This document shows, in pieces, positions 17,525 through 26,788 of a stretch of 64,000 nt of DNA. Origin of the DNA: Deltaproteobacteria bacterium (lineage in GTDB: Bacteria > Desulfobacterota > Syntrophorhabdia > Syntrophorhabdales > Syntrophorhabdaceae). The stretch's first letter is position 1. Each line of letters opens with the position of its first letter. The notes beneath the pieces are model-generated. The model was not told where the DNA came from and searched no databases. It saw nothing but the letters and a program-made list of their open reading frames with translations. The stretch covers positions 1-64,000 of the forward strand of contig JAKPCK010000109.1 in the NCBI GenBank assembly GCA_029553295.1. The letters run 5' to 3'. The position numbers and the translations under genes are program-made.

Positions 17525-18391
17525 TCAGTCTAATGTGAGATACCTTACAGGGTTATCCTGGATGCATCTTATGACCGTATCTTTCTCAAACCCTGAGCCT
17601 ATTAGACCATCTGCAGAACCTGTAATGGTCATGGAGCCACCCTGCAAAATACTGTTTTTGTCGGATACAGGGGACAAAATCCCTGTAGCCTTCACTGAAT
17701 CAGAGACTATGATTATACGGCTTGAATCCTTTATCTTAAAGACCATCTCTATAGCCTTTATATGGATGTGAAAGGGGTCTGCTATAAGCTCAACATAAAC
17801 ATGGGGGTTAAGTAAACCAAAGCCTGCAATCCCAGGCTCCCTGTGGTGTATACCCCTCATGGCATTGAATATATGGGTTATGCCCCTGGCACCGGCATTA
17901 AATCCTGCCTCTGCATCTTTGTATGTAGCATCAGAATGACCCATGCTGACGATAATCCCCATGTCACTAATCTTTTTTATAAGGCTCAATGCACCATCTA
18001 TCTCAGGGGCAATGGTGATGACCCTTATAGTATCCTCAAAGCCCTCGATAAGTCTTTTCAGGTTGTATTCTGTAGGAACAAGAAATGACCCTGCATCAAG
18101 GGCACCACACCTTGATGGATTAAGAAATGGGCCCTCCATGTGGATACCGAGGATCTTTGCACCTTCTCTCTCGCCCCTTGACCTCTGTAGCAACATGGCC
18201 TTTTTTATATTCTCCATGTCTTTTCTCATGTTATTGATAGAACCGGGATATACTGTGGGTAAAAACCCTGAGACCCCGTTTTCTGCCAAAATCTGAGCTA
18301 TCCTGATAATGTCTTCTGGGGATGGGTCTTTGGTGTCAAACCCGGCTATGCCATGTATATGGACATCTATGGGGCCTGTCTGCTCCACCAC
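17525..18391 (-). CDS. Barrel-only N-acetylglucosamine-6-phosphate deacetylase (NagA-like)
   Basis: 288 residues against about 380 for usual NagA. The metal and catalytic motifs of the TIM barrel are present: DVHIHG (H11, H13), GIHMEGPFLNP, SMGHSDATY, THIFNAM and IVSDSVKATG. The beta-sandwich that other NagA proteins build from their N- and C-termini is missing at both ends: the protein begins at the HxH strand and stops at NPVRYLTLD. The GTG start at 18391 lies 1 nt after the permease stop codon, so it is translationally coupled to the peptide transporter genes. It probably deacetylates an amino-sugar phosphate taken in or recycled, but the missing domain leaves substrate and activity open. 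Confidence 0.78.
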   Translation of the reverse strand: MVEQTGPIDVHIHGIAGFDTKDPSPEDIIRIAQILAENGVSGFLPTVYPGSINNMRKDMENIKKAMLLQRSRGEREGAKILGIHMEGPFLNPSRCGALDAGSFLVPTEYNLKRLIEGFEDTIRVITIAPEIDGALSLIKKISDMGIIVSMGHSDATYKDAEAGFNAGARGITHIFNAMRGIHHREPGIAGFGLLNPHVYVELIADPFHIHIKAIEMVFKIKDSSRIIIVSDSVKATGILSPVSDKNSILQGGSMTITGSADGLIGSGFEKDTVIRCIQDNPVRYLTLD

Positions 18392-18392
18392 C

Positions 18393-19367
18393 TTATCCTA
18401 TTCTTATCCTCGGGTCAGCCATTGCATAGAGTATGTCAGAGATGAGATTCCCTAAAAGGGTCAAGAATGCACCTATGACGAGTATGCCCATGATTGTGGG
18501 ATAATCCCTGGACATGACGCTCATATAGAAAAGCTGCCCCATCCCTGGGATGGAGAAGATGCTCTCAAATATTACGCTGCCCCCTATGAGCCCCGGGACT
18601 GAAAGCCCTATTATGGTTATTACAGGCAGAAGGGCATTTCTTAAGGCATGTTTTTTCAGGACCACATCCTCGGGGAGACCCTTTGCATAGGCAGTGGTGA
18701 TATATTCCTGTCTTAATACCTCAAGGAGGCTGCTCTTCATGTATCTTGATATACCGGCCAGACCACCAAAGGCAGATATGCACACAGGGAGGATGAGGTG
18801 CTGGGCAATATCCAGTATCTTTCCCATAAATGATAATTCATTGAAATTAAAGGATTTAAGACCGGAGATGGGTAGCCACTCAAGATATACCCCGAAAAAC
18901 ATCATAAGTAGAAGGGCAAGCCAGAAGGTTGGGGCTGCATAGCCAGCAAAAACAAAGGCGGTAAGTGCCTTATCAATGGTGGTATCCTTGTGCTTTGCAC
19001 AGTAGATGCCTATGGGTATCCCTATGATAAAGATGAGGACCATAGATATGAGGTTGATGGATACTGTTACAGGTATCCTCTCCTTTATCTTGTCGATAAC
19101 AGGTCTCCTGTCTGATGCAAAGGATATACCGAAATCCAGCCTCATAATCCTTTTAAGCCACATGTAATACTGGACGTGTAGTGGCTTATCAAGGCCGTAG
19201 TATGCCCTTATTCTCTCCCTCACCTCTTTTGTAACCTTGGGATTCATCTCTGATTCTATAACCCCTGGCTCTCCGGGCGTGAGATGGATTACTATAAAGG
19301 ATATAAGGGTGATACCCAGCAGCATGGGGATCATAAAGAGCAGCCTTTTTATGAGATAGCGGAGCAT
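18393..19367 (-). CDS. Peptide ABC transporter permease, DppB/OppB type
   Basis: 324 residues, six predicted membrane helices. The N-terminal segment [20 protein letters not shown] and the GEPG block in the first periplasmic loop are typical of the DppB/OppB family. The EAA loop that contacts the ATPase is visible as [20 protein letters not shown]. Start overlaps the stop of the binding-protein gene by 1 nt. No ATPases (DppD/F) are in the window, and the DppC-type partner is probably the gene at 52002-52838. Confidence 0.92.
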   Translation of the reverse strand: MLRYLIKRLLFMIPMLLGITLISFIVIHLTPGEPGVIESEMNPKVTKEVRERIRAYYGLDKPLHVQYYMWLKRIMRLDFGISFASDRRPVIDKIKERIPVTVSINLISMVLIFIIGIPIGIYCAKHKDTTIDKALTAFVFAGYAAPTFWLALLLMMFFGVYLEWLPISGLKSFNFNELSFMGKILDIAQHLILPVCISAFGGLAGISRYMKSSLLEVLRQEYITTAYAKGLPEDVVLKKHALRNALLPVITIIGLSVPGLIGGSVIFESIFSIPGMGQLFYMSVMSRDYPTIMGILVIGAFLTLLGNLISDILYAMADPRIRIG

Positions 19368-20980
19368 TATCTATACCTCATCTGTTTTTCCGGGACATAC
19401 CATTTTATGAAGTCATACATGAGACCTGCAGGTGCCGGCTCTATGCCCTTAAAACGCTTGTGTATTGTCACATTGGCGTATGGCACAAAGAGAAATGTAT
19501 ATGGCTGTTCCTCGGCAAGTATCTCCTGTATCCTGTGGTAGTATCTTTTTCTCTCCTCCATGTTCAGGGTGTGTCTTGCCCTGACAAGGAGTTCGTCTAC
19601 CTCTTTGTTTTCAAAGGATATGAAATTCAATTCCTTCTTTCCCTGCTTTGAGGAGTGCCAGATATCGAATATATCAGGGTCATTGGGTATACTCCATCCA
19701 AGGATTACCGCCTCAAAATTCCTCTTGTCTATAAATTCATTTATAAAGCTTGCCCACTCTATTACCCTTATCTTTACCTTTATCCCCAGGTCTGCAAGCC
19801 TCTTCTGAATGAGCTCAGCACACCTTATCCTTACATCATTGCCCTGATTGACCAGGATGGTAAACTCAAAGGGGGCGCCATCTTTATATAGGATATTGTC
19901 AGCCCCTCTATTAAAACCTGCCTCTTTGAGGAGCATCATTGCCTTTTCTCTGTCATAGGGATATTTTTTTACACCCCCATTGTATGCCCACATATCTGGT
20001 TTATAAGGCCCGTCTGCCTCAACCCCCTGACCGAGGAGTATCCCATCTATAATCTCTTTTTTATCTATCCCGTAACTTATCGCCTGTCTTACCCTCTTAT
20101 CCTTAAAAAATTGATGTTTCAGATTATATCCGAGATATACATAGGTAAAGGAGAGATACCTGAATTTGTTGAATTCCCTTTTAAAGGCAGGGTAGTCTGT
20201 CTGTCTTACTGCCTGAAGCGGGGTAAGACCCATCATGTCTATCCCATATCTTTTCAGTTCGAGAAACATGGTTGCAGTATCTGGTATTATCCTCATTATA
20301 TAACGGCTGATATAAGGGCTTCCCTCAAAGTAGTCTTTGTTGGCTGTAAGGACAATCCTCTCCCCGGGGATCCACTCCTGGAATTTATAAGGACCTGTGC
20401 CTATTGGTCTTCTGGATAGGGGCGATTTTGTTACATCCTGACCCTCCAGGAGGTGCCTCGGCAGTATGGCTGTTGACCAGCTTATAAGCCCCGGGGCAAA
20501 GGGCTTATCATAGGTTACCTTAAAGGTATAGTCATCTAAGACCTTTGCCTCTTTTACAAGTAGAAAATCACCGGCATATGCAGTAGGTGTCTTGGGGTCT
20601 GTAATGAGTCTATAGGTAAACATTACATCGTGGGCTGTAAAAGGTGTGTTATCGTGCCACTTTACGTCCTTTCTCAGGTGGAATGTAATGGATAGGTTGT
20701 CCTTTGAGATATCCCACGACTCAGCAAGGCTCCCTATTATCTTGAGATCCTTATCATATTTTACAAGGCCATTATAGATAAAAGATGCTACCTCATGGGA
20801 TGGGCTGTCAGTGGCAAGGATGGGTATGAGGTTCGATGGCTCTCCTATAGATGCGGTTATGATGGTGTCGCCGTATGCAGGTACCCCCACATCATCGTAG
20901 AGTTTTGGATCCTTTGACCTGGTGCAGGCAAGACATATCAGGACAAGGGGTATCAATAAAATGAGTCTTTTTATAGCCAT
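19367..20980 (-). CDS. Peptide ABC transporter substrate-binding lipoprotein (DppA/OppA type)
   Basis: 537 residues of the family-5 extracellular solute-binding proteins. The signal peptide is [20 protein letters not shown] with lipobox CLAC. The family signature is around [26 protein letters not shown], followed by TAHDVMFTY and the lobe-two region [14 protein letters not shown]. It should bind peptides or similar small molecules in the periplasm and hand them to the DppB/DppC permease. It is the first gene of a three-gene unit (binding protein, permease, NagA-like) and is divergent from a radical SAM gene. Confidence 0.93.
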   Translation of the reverse strand: MAIKRLILLIPLVLICLACTRSKDPKLYDDVGVPAYGDTIITASIGEPSNLIPILATDSPSHEVASFIYNGLVKYDKDLKIIGSLAESWDISKDNLSITFHLRKDVKWHDNTPFTAHDVMFTYRLITDPKTPTAYAGDFLLVKEAKVLDDYTFKVTYDKPFAPGLISWSTAILPRHLLEGQDVTKSPLSRRPIGTGPYKFQEWIPGERIVLTANKDYFEGSPYISRYIMRIIPDTATMFLELKRYGIDMMGLTPLQAVRQTDYPAFKREFNKFRYLSFTYVYLGYNLKHQFFKDKRVRQAISYGIDKKEIIDGILLGQGVEADGPYKPDMWAYNGGVKKYPYDREKAMMLLKEAGFNRGADNILYKDGAPFEFTILVNQGNDVRIRCAELIQKRLADLGIKVKIRVIEWASFINEFIDKRNFEAVILGWSIPNDPDIFDIWHSSKQGKKELNFISFENKEVDELLVRARHTLNMEERKRYYHRIQEILAEEQPYTFLFVPYANVTIHKRFKGIEPAPAGLMYDFIKWYVPEKQMRYR

Positions 20981-21063
20981 GGATGTTTCGGGTTATTGTA
21001 ACAGAGGAGGAGGTTAAAGTAAAGCAGGCTATGGGTCGTCTCAATTTGTTTGAAATTGAAAAC

Positions 21064-21076
21064 TATAAGTTATAGA
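21064..21076. repeat. Palindrome CTATAAGTTATAG in the divergent gap
   Basis: A 13-nt perfect palindrome in the 113-nt gap between the divergent peptide-binding-protein and radical SAM genes, about 20 nt before the radical SAM ATG. It may be an operator, but it also resembles the CTATAG phrase found in other gaps of the window. Confidence 0.35.
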
Positions 21077-21093
21077 CTAAAAGAGGTTTTACT

Positions 21094-22128
21094 ATGATAT
21101 GCCCTGTTTTTTTACCCCATCTTGGCTGTGGACAAAGATGCACATACTGTGACCAGATCTATATAACTGAGATAGACAGGGTAAACCCAAAAGAGATGAT
21201 AGAAAATGCCCTTTCCCATGGTAAGTCGGGTTATGAGGTGGGGCTCTATGGCGGTAATATATTTGGGATAGAACCTTCTCTATTAAATACCATTTTCTCC
21301 TGTTTTTATGAATACCGAGATGAGATAACAAACTTCAGGGTCTCCACAAAACCTGTTCCCCTTGACGATGAGGTTATATCGATACTTAAAAGAAATAATG
21401 TAACGGTTATCGAGCTGGGTATACCCACATTCAACGATGATATACTCAGAAAACTAAACAGGGGTCATACAGTAGAAGACCTCTACAGGGCATATAAGAG
21501 ATTAAAACAGGAAGGTTTTTGCCTTGCCCTTCAGGTGATGGTAGGTCTGCCCCATGAGAGCGTAGAAGACACAATAAGGACAGTAGATAATATAATAATG
21601 CTCCATCCTGATTATATCAGGATATACCCCCTTGCCATCATAGAAGGGACACCCCTCTGGATAGATTATAAAGAGGGCAGGTTTATCCCTTTGGGGTTTG
21701 AGGACGCAGTATTAAGGTCTCTCTATATTTACCTCAATGCCCTTTACCATCATATCAAGGTGGTTAAGATGGGGCTGACAGACAACGAGATAATCAAGGA
21801 AAAGATTAAAGGGGGTTTTTATCACCCTGCCTTTGGTAGTATTGTGAAGTCAGAGGGTTTTTATATTGCCATACTCACAAAGGCAAAGAGGCAGGGGCTG
21901 AAGGGCAATATAAAGGTAATGGTAAATAAAAGGGATATACCCCATGTATTTGGTTATAGAAGAAAAAATATAGAGAGGTTTAAAGGTCATGGGATACATA
22001 TAGAGCCATTATCCGGTGATATAGAACAGGGTGCGTTTATCCTGTATAAAAATGATATGGAGCTTCACGGCCATATATATGATGCCATAGAAGACCTGGA
22101 GAATAAGGGTTTTGTGAGGGGCAGATAA
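21094..22128 (+). CDS. Radical SAM protein (Elp3/HemN-like) with C-terminal radical_SAM_C-type domain
   Basis: 344 residues. The cluster-binding cysteines are C12, C16 and C19 (CGQRCTYC, CX3CX2C), followed by barrel motifs VGLYGGNIFGIEPSLL, FRVSTKPVPLDDEVI, VTVIELGIPTFNDDIL and LALQVMVGLPHES. It belongs to the Elp3/YhcC-related group; many relatives in anaerobes sit beside rnc or stand alone and lack a known function. The long C-terminal part (KGGFYHPAFGSIVKSEGFY) is typical of this group. The ATG at 21094 has AAGAGG upstream. Transcribed alone, ending at a palindrome. Confidence 0.85.
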   Translation: MICPVFLPHLGCGQRCTYCDQIYITEIDRVNPKEMIENALSHGKSGYEVGLYGGNIFGIEPSLLNTIFSCFYEYRDEITNFRVSTKPVPLDDEVISILKRNNVTVIELGIPTFNDDILRKLNRGHTVEDLYRAYKRLKQEGFCLALQVMVGLPHESVEDTIRTVDNIIMLHPDYIRIYPLAIIEGTPLWIDYKEGRFIPLGFEDAVLRSLYIYLNALYHHIKVVKMGLTDNEIIKEKIKGGFYHPAFGSIVKSEGFYIAILTKAKRQGLKGNIKVMVNKRDIPHVFGYRRKNIERFKGHGIHIEPLSGDIEQGAFILYKNDMELHGHIYDAIEDLENKGFVRGR

Positions 22129-22140
22129 TACGGTATTTGA

Positions 22141-22156
22141 GGCTTTTTAAAAAGCC
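22141..22156. terminator. Palindrome after the radical SAM gene, possible terminator
   Basis: GGCTTTTTAAAAAGCC is a perfect 16-nt palindrome located 13 nt after the stop codon of the radical SAM gene. It could end transcription before the strong promoter at 22183, but the stem is AT-rich and no uniform T-run follows on the plus strand. Confidence 0.4.
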
Positions 22157-22182
22157 CTCTCTATATAATAGCTAAATATCTC

Positions 22183-22210
22183 TTGACTAAAAGGATATGG
22201 AGGCTATAAT
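22183..22210 (+). promoter_or_regulatory. Near-consensus promoter for the basic small protein
   Basis: TTGACT (22183-22188), a 16-nt spacer and TATAAT (22205-22210). It is one of the best sigma-70 matches in the window and suggests strong expression of the 90-residue protein starting at 22289. Confidence 0.75.
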
Positions 22211-22288
22211 AGAGATTAAATATGTTTATGGTCATAATGCCTTTTAATGATAAAAGCAAAAGAAAATAAAAAAATAAGGGGGGTTTTC

Positions 22289-22561
22289 ATGGCAACAAAA
22301 TCAGAAAAGACAGTTAGAAAACCAAGGGAAAGGAAGACAAAAGATAAAAACGAGAAACTTTTCACAGATGCCCTTGCAAATCTCGAGAAGATAGCAAAGG
22401 AACGACTCCAGACTGCCCGTGACCCATTTTCTACAGGGGTGAAGATGGCCTCACAACTTAGGGCACTGGCTGCCAGTATAGAGAGTGAGATAGACGACCA
22501 ATCTGTAACCATGACAGAGGCGAGCTATGTCTCCAATGGCATGCTCGGTGTAGGTGTCTGA
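22289..22561 (+). CDS. Small Lys/Arg-rich hypothetical protein (90 aa)
   Basis: Unrecognised. From ATG 22289, preceded by a GGGGGG run, the protein begins MATKSEKTVRKPRERKTKDK, a strongly basic tail of about 30 residues like those of small nucleic-acid-binding proteins. A helical, amphipathic segment follows (LFTDALANLEKIAKERLQTA) and then a short polar end. An upstream in-frame ATG (22247) lacks a ribosome site. The near-consensus promoter at 22183-22210 suggests high expression. A nucleoid- or RNA-binding role is possible from composition alone. A long hairpin (22604-22625) follows. Confidence 0.7.
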   Translation: MATKSEKTVRKPRERKTKDKNEKLFTDALANLEKIAKERLQTARDPFSTGVKMASQLRALAASIESEIDDQSVTMTEASYVSNGMLGVGV

Positions 22562-22601
22562 TAGGCAGCAGGTTTCTTGGCTTTAGCATAAAAAACAGTA
22601 A

Positions 22602-22711
22602 ATGGAGACCTTGAAAAAGGTCTCCTACCCTGGGCAATATCTTTAAGCCCATTATTAATAACCAGTTTCCATGCATTTCAAGACCTTTGCAGGACTTTGT
22701 AGGGGTCTTGA
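22602..22711. repeat. Composite intergenic repeat, copy B (two hairpins)
   Basis: First hairpin: GGAGACCTT (22604-22612), loop GAAA, AAGGTCTCC (22617-22625), a perfect 9-bp stem. Second: CAAGACC (22679-22685) and GGTCTTG (22704-22710). The reverse complement of 52885-53007 shows the same two hairpins in the same order, with shared words in between and around them (CTGGG, CCAGTT, ATTTCAAGACCTTTG). It therefore looks like a mobile or amplified non-coding element. The first hairpin may end transcription of the small basic gene, but no T-run follows it. Confidence 0.65.
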
Positions 22712-22771
22712 GTATTTATATCGAGTGTAGAATTTTTTCGAACCCATAAAGGAATGCACAGTTTCCCTGTC

Positions 22772-24454
22772 TCAATCCCCTAATATGGCCTTTATGTTTA
22801 AATTTATGAATTTATTGCCCATCTCTTCCTTTATCACAGGGTTTGCTATGATGCTTATACAATCAGATTTTTTTTCGGGTATCTTTAAGCCGTTTTGTAT
22901 ATAGCCATACCAGGATATGGAGTTTCTGTCTGTAACCTTTATGCGACTACCCCCTGCCATGGTTATACTTGTGGGCTTAAGTAATATGGAAGGCCTTGGA
23001 TTGCCTATGCCAAATGGTGACATTATATCTAAAATGTTTACAAAATCCATTGTCAGCTCTTCAAAGTCAGCAGATGTATCAAAGGCCGCCTCTTTGTTTT
23101 TTAGCCCTGACCTGCCATCAAGGGCATCATCAAAGGCATCCCTGAATAGCTCGAGGTTTTCCTTTCTCAAGGAGAATCCGCATGCAAACCTGTGGCCTCC
23201 AAACCTAATCAGGAGATTGGAGAGAGAAGATATGGTGTTGTAAAGATTGATGTCCTCAGTCCCCCTCCCGGAGCCCTTGAATATGCCATCCACCTCTGTC
23301 ATTACCAGGGATGGCTTACCGTATATCTCTGCAAGTTTTTGTGCAACAATACCTATTACACCTATGTGCCAGTCTTTTTTGCAAAGGACAATGGAGTTCC
23401 TCCTGTGTAGGCCGCACCTTTCTATCTCCTCTCTACACTCTTTCATTATCCTCTCGCCTAACTGTTGTCTCAAGCTATTGGCATTATGGAGTGTATTAAG
23501 GAGCCTTGTAGATTCTGACTCCCTCTCTGATATAAGGAAATTAAATGCCTCCTCAGGGTCTGATACCCTTCCTGCAGCATTAATCCTTGGTATTATAATG
23601 AAATTTAGAGCAAATTCATTAAGTTTAGACCCTGGGAGCATATTCTCTTTATAGAAGGTCTTTAGCCATTGCCTTGGTTTTTCCCTCATGGTCTCTAAAC
23701 CTATCTTTGTCAGTACCCTATTATCACCTACAAGGGGCACCATATCACCTATAGTCCCCAAGGTTACAAGGTCAAGCTCGTTTTTCAGGTTTATCTGTTC
23801 CCCCATGAGACCTTTATCGTGGATAATCCTTCTTAATCCCCAGAGAAAAAAGAAGGTCACACCACAGGCTGCAAGCTCCCTTGTTTTGAACCGAGAATCT
23901 CCCCTTTTCGGGTTTACAACAGCCCTGGCAGGAGGTAGATGCCCCAAGACCTCATGATGGTCTATTATAATGACCTTTATCCCCAGTTCCTCGGCAAACT
24001 TAACCTCTTCCAAATTTGAAGAACCACAGTCAAGACAGATAATCAAATCAGTTTTATCTGCCTTAAGTCTTTTTATTGCCTCCATATTCAATCCATAACC
24101 CTCTTTTCTGTCAGGGATATAGACAGATGGAGATAGATTGAGTTTTTTCAGAAAATTATACATGAGGGCAGAGGATGTTACGCCGTCTGAGTCATAGTCT
24201 CCGTATATACATATCCTCCCCCTTTTTTTTATAGTCTCTATGAGGACATGGATACCCTTTTCTATATCAGGGAGCTGGAATGGGTCAGACAGGTCTTTTA
24301 ATCTGGGGAAGAGAAAGGCCTCTGCCTCTTCCGGCGTTGTGATACCCCTTGATAAGAGTATGCGTGCGATAATATTCGGGATGCCGAGCTTATCTTTGAT
24401 AGACCTTATAAGTGTATTTTGGTCATCTTGTTTTTTTCTCAAGGATTTTTCCAT
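22772..24454 (-). CDS. recJ: Single-stranded-DNA-specific exonuclease RecJ
   Basis: 560 residues, a full-length 5'-3' ssDNA exonuclease of the DHH superfamily used in recombinational and mismatch repair. Visible motifs: CIYGDYDSDGVTSSALM, LIICLDCGSSN, IIIDHHEV, the DHHA1 part with GRGTEDINLYNTI and RFGGHRFACGFSL, and the C-terminal OB fold. Metal-binding aspartates and the DHH triad are intact. Transcribed on the minus strand. A repeat-containing gap of 151 nt separates it from the pyrD end upstream, so it may have its own promoter there. Confidence 0.95.
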   Translation of the reverse strand: MEKSLRKKQDDQNTLIRSIKDKLGIPNIIARILLSRGITTPEEAEAFLFPRLKDLSDPFQLPDIEKGIHVLIETIKKRGRICIYGDYDSDGVTSSALMYNFLKKLNLSPSVYIPDRKEGYGLNMEAIKRLKADKTDLIICLDCGSSNLEEVKFAEELGIKVIIIDHHEVLGHLPPARAVVNPKRGDSRFKTRELAACGVTFFFLWGLRRIIHDKGLMGEQINLKNELDLVTLGTIGDMVPLVGDNRVLTKIGLETMREKPRQWLKTFYKENMLPGSKLNEFALNFIIIPRINAAGRVSDPEEAFNFLISERESESTRLLNTLHNANSLRQQLGERIMKECREEIERCGLHRRNSIVLCKKDWHIGVIGIVAQKLAEIYGKPSLVMTEVDGIFKGSGRGTEDINLYNTISSLSNLLIRFGGHRFACGFSLRKENLELFRDAFDDALDGRSGLKNKEAAFDTSADFEELTMDFVNILDIMSPFGIGNPRPSILLKPTSITMAGGSRIKVTDRNSISWYGYIQNGLKIPEKKSDCISIIANPVIKEEMGNKFINLNIKAILGD

Positions 24455-24524
24455 ATAACCTTAATACCTAAAATCCATAACCCCAGGGGTCCCCACGGAT
24501 GTGCCACATATGCAGACTATAGTC

Positions 24525-24592
24525 AATAGACTATAAACTACAGACAAAAAAACAGAATCCATCCCGCTTTAGTGGAGGGGATGCCCTCAGAG
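24525..24592. repeat. Composite intergenic repeat, copy C
   Basis: AATAGACTATAAACTACAG (from 24525) and CCGCTTTAGTGGAGGGGATG (from 24564) closely match the words of copy A at 15497-15573, in the same order and orientation. The second word also resembles CCCGCTAAAGCAGGAGGGG at 52949. It fills the gap between pyrD and recJ. A further GACTATAGTC palindrome lies just before it (24515-24524). Confidence 0.55.
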
Positions 24593-24605
24593 CAATTCAT
24601 TATTG

Positions 24606-25508
24606 TTACGTGCATGCTGCACCGATTAAATCAATTACAGAATCCCAGCCATTTTTGTCAAGAAAGTCCCCCAGGTCTTGTATGATCTTCGGTATAGCAA
24701 AAGGGTCTACAAATGTGGCAGTCCCGACCTGGATTGCAGTAGCCCCTGCCATGAAAAATGAGAGACAGTCCTCATAATCCATTATCCCTCCGGCACCTAT
24801 TATGGGTATGGGGACCCTCTTTCTGCATTCGTATATTGCCTTTATTGCCACAGGTTTAAGGGATGGCCCTGACATACCCCCCCTGATTTTAAACGCCCTT
24901 TCATGTGTATCTATACATGCCCCGGGGAGGGTATTTATGAGGGTCAGGCCATCTGCACCACCTTCATATGCTGCCTGGGCAATATCTGCGATGTTATCTA
25001 CCTCCGGGGTAAGCTTGGCAATAACAGGTATGTTGGTTGAAGATTTTACCCTGTCTATAAGCCTACGGACAGCCTCTGGCTCTTTTCCAAAGCTTATGCC
25101 CCCTGCTTTTATGTTGGGGCATGAGAGGTTCATCTCAAGACCTATTATGAGCCTGTGGGGCACTATATTTTTTGCACACTGGATATATTCATCCTCTGTA
25201 AACCCAAAGAAGTTAACGATTACAGGCATATTTTTTTGCTCAAAAAAGGGCATGTAATCTCTAAAAAATGCCTCCACCCCTATATTCTGTAGCCCTATAC
25301 TGTTTATCATGCCCCATCTTACCTCCCATACCCTGGGTGTGGGGTTGCCTTGATGGGGCATCAGGGAGAGACCTTTGGTGACATATGCACCCATTGTCTC
25401 CACCTTCCAGAGTGGCTCTATCTCAACACCATAACCTAATGTCCCTGATGCGTTCATAACAGGGTTTTTAAGCATATTATGGAACAGGTTTACAGACAAA
25501 TCTGCCAT
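24606..25508 (-). CDS. pyrD: Dihydroorotate dehydrogenase, class 1B catalytic subunit
   Basis: 300 residues of the PyrDB type, oxidising dihydroorotate to orotate with FMN and passing electrons to PyrK. Signature blocks are NPVMNASGTLGYG, MEFF-type loop IVNFFGFTEDEY, MNLSCPNIKAGG with the conserved cysteine of class 1, VIAKLTPEVDNI, LTLINTLPG and IIGAGGIMDYEDCLSF. It overlaps the end of pyrK by 19 nt and closes the mobA-rimI-pyrK-pyrD unit. Confidence 0.96.
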   Translation of the reverse strand: MADLSVNLFHNMLKNPVMNASGTLGYGVEIEPLWKVETMGAYVTKGLSLMPHQGNPTPRVWEVRWGMINSIGLQNIGVEAFFRDYMPFFEQKNMPVIVNFFGFTEDEYIQCAKNIVPHRLIIGLEMNLSCPNIKAGGISFGKEPEAVRRLIDRVKSSTNIPVIAKLTPEVDNIADIAQAAYEGGADGLTLINTLPGACIDTHERAFKIRGGMSGPSLKPVAIKAIYECRKRVPIPIIGAGGIMDYEDCLSFFMAGATAIQVGTATFVDPFAIPKIIQDLGDFLDKNGWDSVIDLIGAACT

Positions 25509-26248
25509 AGATTAAAAACAGGTCCCTCCTTGCATACCCTTTTATAAGGCTCTTTTTCATCAAGGGTCTTTTTTACACAACCAAAACATAGGCCTAACCC
25601 GCATGCCATCCTCTCTTCAACAAGGACCTGACATGGGGCTCTATGGCTTTCCAGGGCATGTTTAAGTCCCTTGAGCATGCCTTCAGGCCCACAGGCGTAT
25701 ACCTGGGTATCCCTGGCATTATAATCTTTTAGACGGGTTCTGAATAGGTCAATTACATTTCCCTTATAACCATATGAGCCATCTATGGTGGATATATATT
25801 TATCCTGCATTTTTAGATCATTGAGTAGCAAAAGCTCCTTTTCATCTGTACAACCGTAAAAGACATGGGCATTTGCCTTTATTTTTTTTATAAGGAGATG
25901 GACACCGGCAATGCCTATACCACCGGCAACAACTATATGATTGGGCTTATTGTATATATTAAAACCCCTTCCCAAGGGGCCGAGTACCATTGTGCTGTCC
26001 CCTTTTACTGCATTGCTCAGGGCTAAAGTGCCGCTCCCCTTTACCTTATACATGATGCTCATGACATCCCTTTTATAATCATATATGCTGAAGGGCCTCC
26101 GTAAAAATACTGTGTTGCCCGGGATCTTAAGCATTACAAACTGTCCTGGCACTACCGTGCCCAATGGTCTTGCAAGTCTGAGCCTTAAGAGGAAGTAGTC
26201 CTTTACTATATTCCTGTTTGTTATTATCTTTGCCTCTATGTCATCCAT
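25490..26248 (-). CDS. pyrK: Dihydroorotate dehydrogenase electron-transfer subunit PyrK
   Basis: 252 residues of the ferredoxin-reductase-like family. The FAD motif is RPFSIYDYKRD, the NAD-binding part starts at VVAGGIGIAGVHLL, and the C-terminal [2Fe-2S] site is formed by MACGLGLCFGCVKK with the late CKEGPVF. It links the FMN enzyme PyrD to NAD+. Only 45 nt separate it from rimI, and its end overlaps pyrD. Confidence 0.95.
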   Translation of the reverse strand: MDDIEAKIITNRNIVKDYFLLRLRLARPLGTVVPGQFVMLKIPGNTVFLRRPFSIYDYKRDVMSIMYKVKGSGTLALSNAVKGDSTMVLGPLGRGFNIYNKPNHIVVAGGIGIAGVHLLIKKIKANAHVFYGCTDEKELLLLNDLKMQDKYISTIDGSYGYKGNVIDLFRTRLKDYNARDTQVYACGPEGMLKGLKHALESHRAPCQVLVEERMACGLGLCFGCVKKTLDEKEPYKRVCKEGPVFNLWQICL

Positions 26249-26293
26249 TTTTCAGACCGTTATATCTTTTTCAACCCTTCTATCCTTAGTATT

Positions 26294-26788
26294 TCATCTG
26301 AGAGAAAGATGCATGATAAGGGCATCTTCATTGGTATCAGAATAATATCTTTTTCTCTTACCTACAACCATAAAATTAAATGACCTGTAGAGATTAATAG
26401 CATCGTGATTCTTTTCCCTTACCTCAAGGAAATAGTCTGTAACACCTTTTTTCTTGTAATAATCAATGGCAAAAGAAAGGAGCCTGGTGCCATAGCCTTT
26501 TTTTCTGTGAGATGGCCTTATGGCAAAGTTGGTTATGTGGGCCTCATCCAGGACAGAATAAAGCATAATATAACCTATAACCATGCTGTCTCTCTCTATC
26601 ACAAAATTTTTGTATATGGGTGATGACATGGATTCGAAAAACATGGGGGCTGTCCAGGGCGATATAAAGGATTGCCTCTCTATCTCGAGGATTTCAGTTA
26701 TATCCCTTTTTTTCATATACCTGATGGTTGTCTTGCCCGGGGTTACTGGGTTTAAATGATGTTTTTCAATGGTGTCTATGGTGTCCAT
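26294..26788 (-). CDS. rimI: Ribosomal protein S18 alanine N-acetyltransferase RimI-like GNAT
   Basis: 164 residues of the GNAT fold. The acetyl-CoA site is RPSHRKKGYGTRLL, and FLEVREKNHDAINLYRSFNF is the motif seen in RimI proteins. Its first about 20 residues overlap the mobA end by 13 nt, so a slightly later start is possible. Expected to acetylate ribosomal protein S18, but related GNATs with other targets look similar. Confidence 0.88.
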   Translation of the reverse strand: MDTIDTIEKHHLNPVTPGKTTIRYMKKRDITEILEIERQSFISPWTAPMFFESMSSPIYKNFVIERDSMVIGYIMLYSVLDEAHITNFAIRPSHRKKGYGTRLLSFAIDYYKKKGVTDYFLEVREKNHDAINLYRSFNFMVVGKRKRYYSDTNEDALIMHLSLR

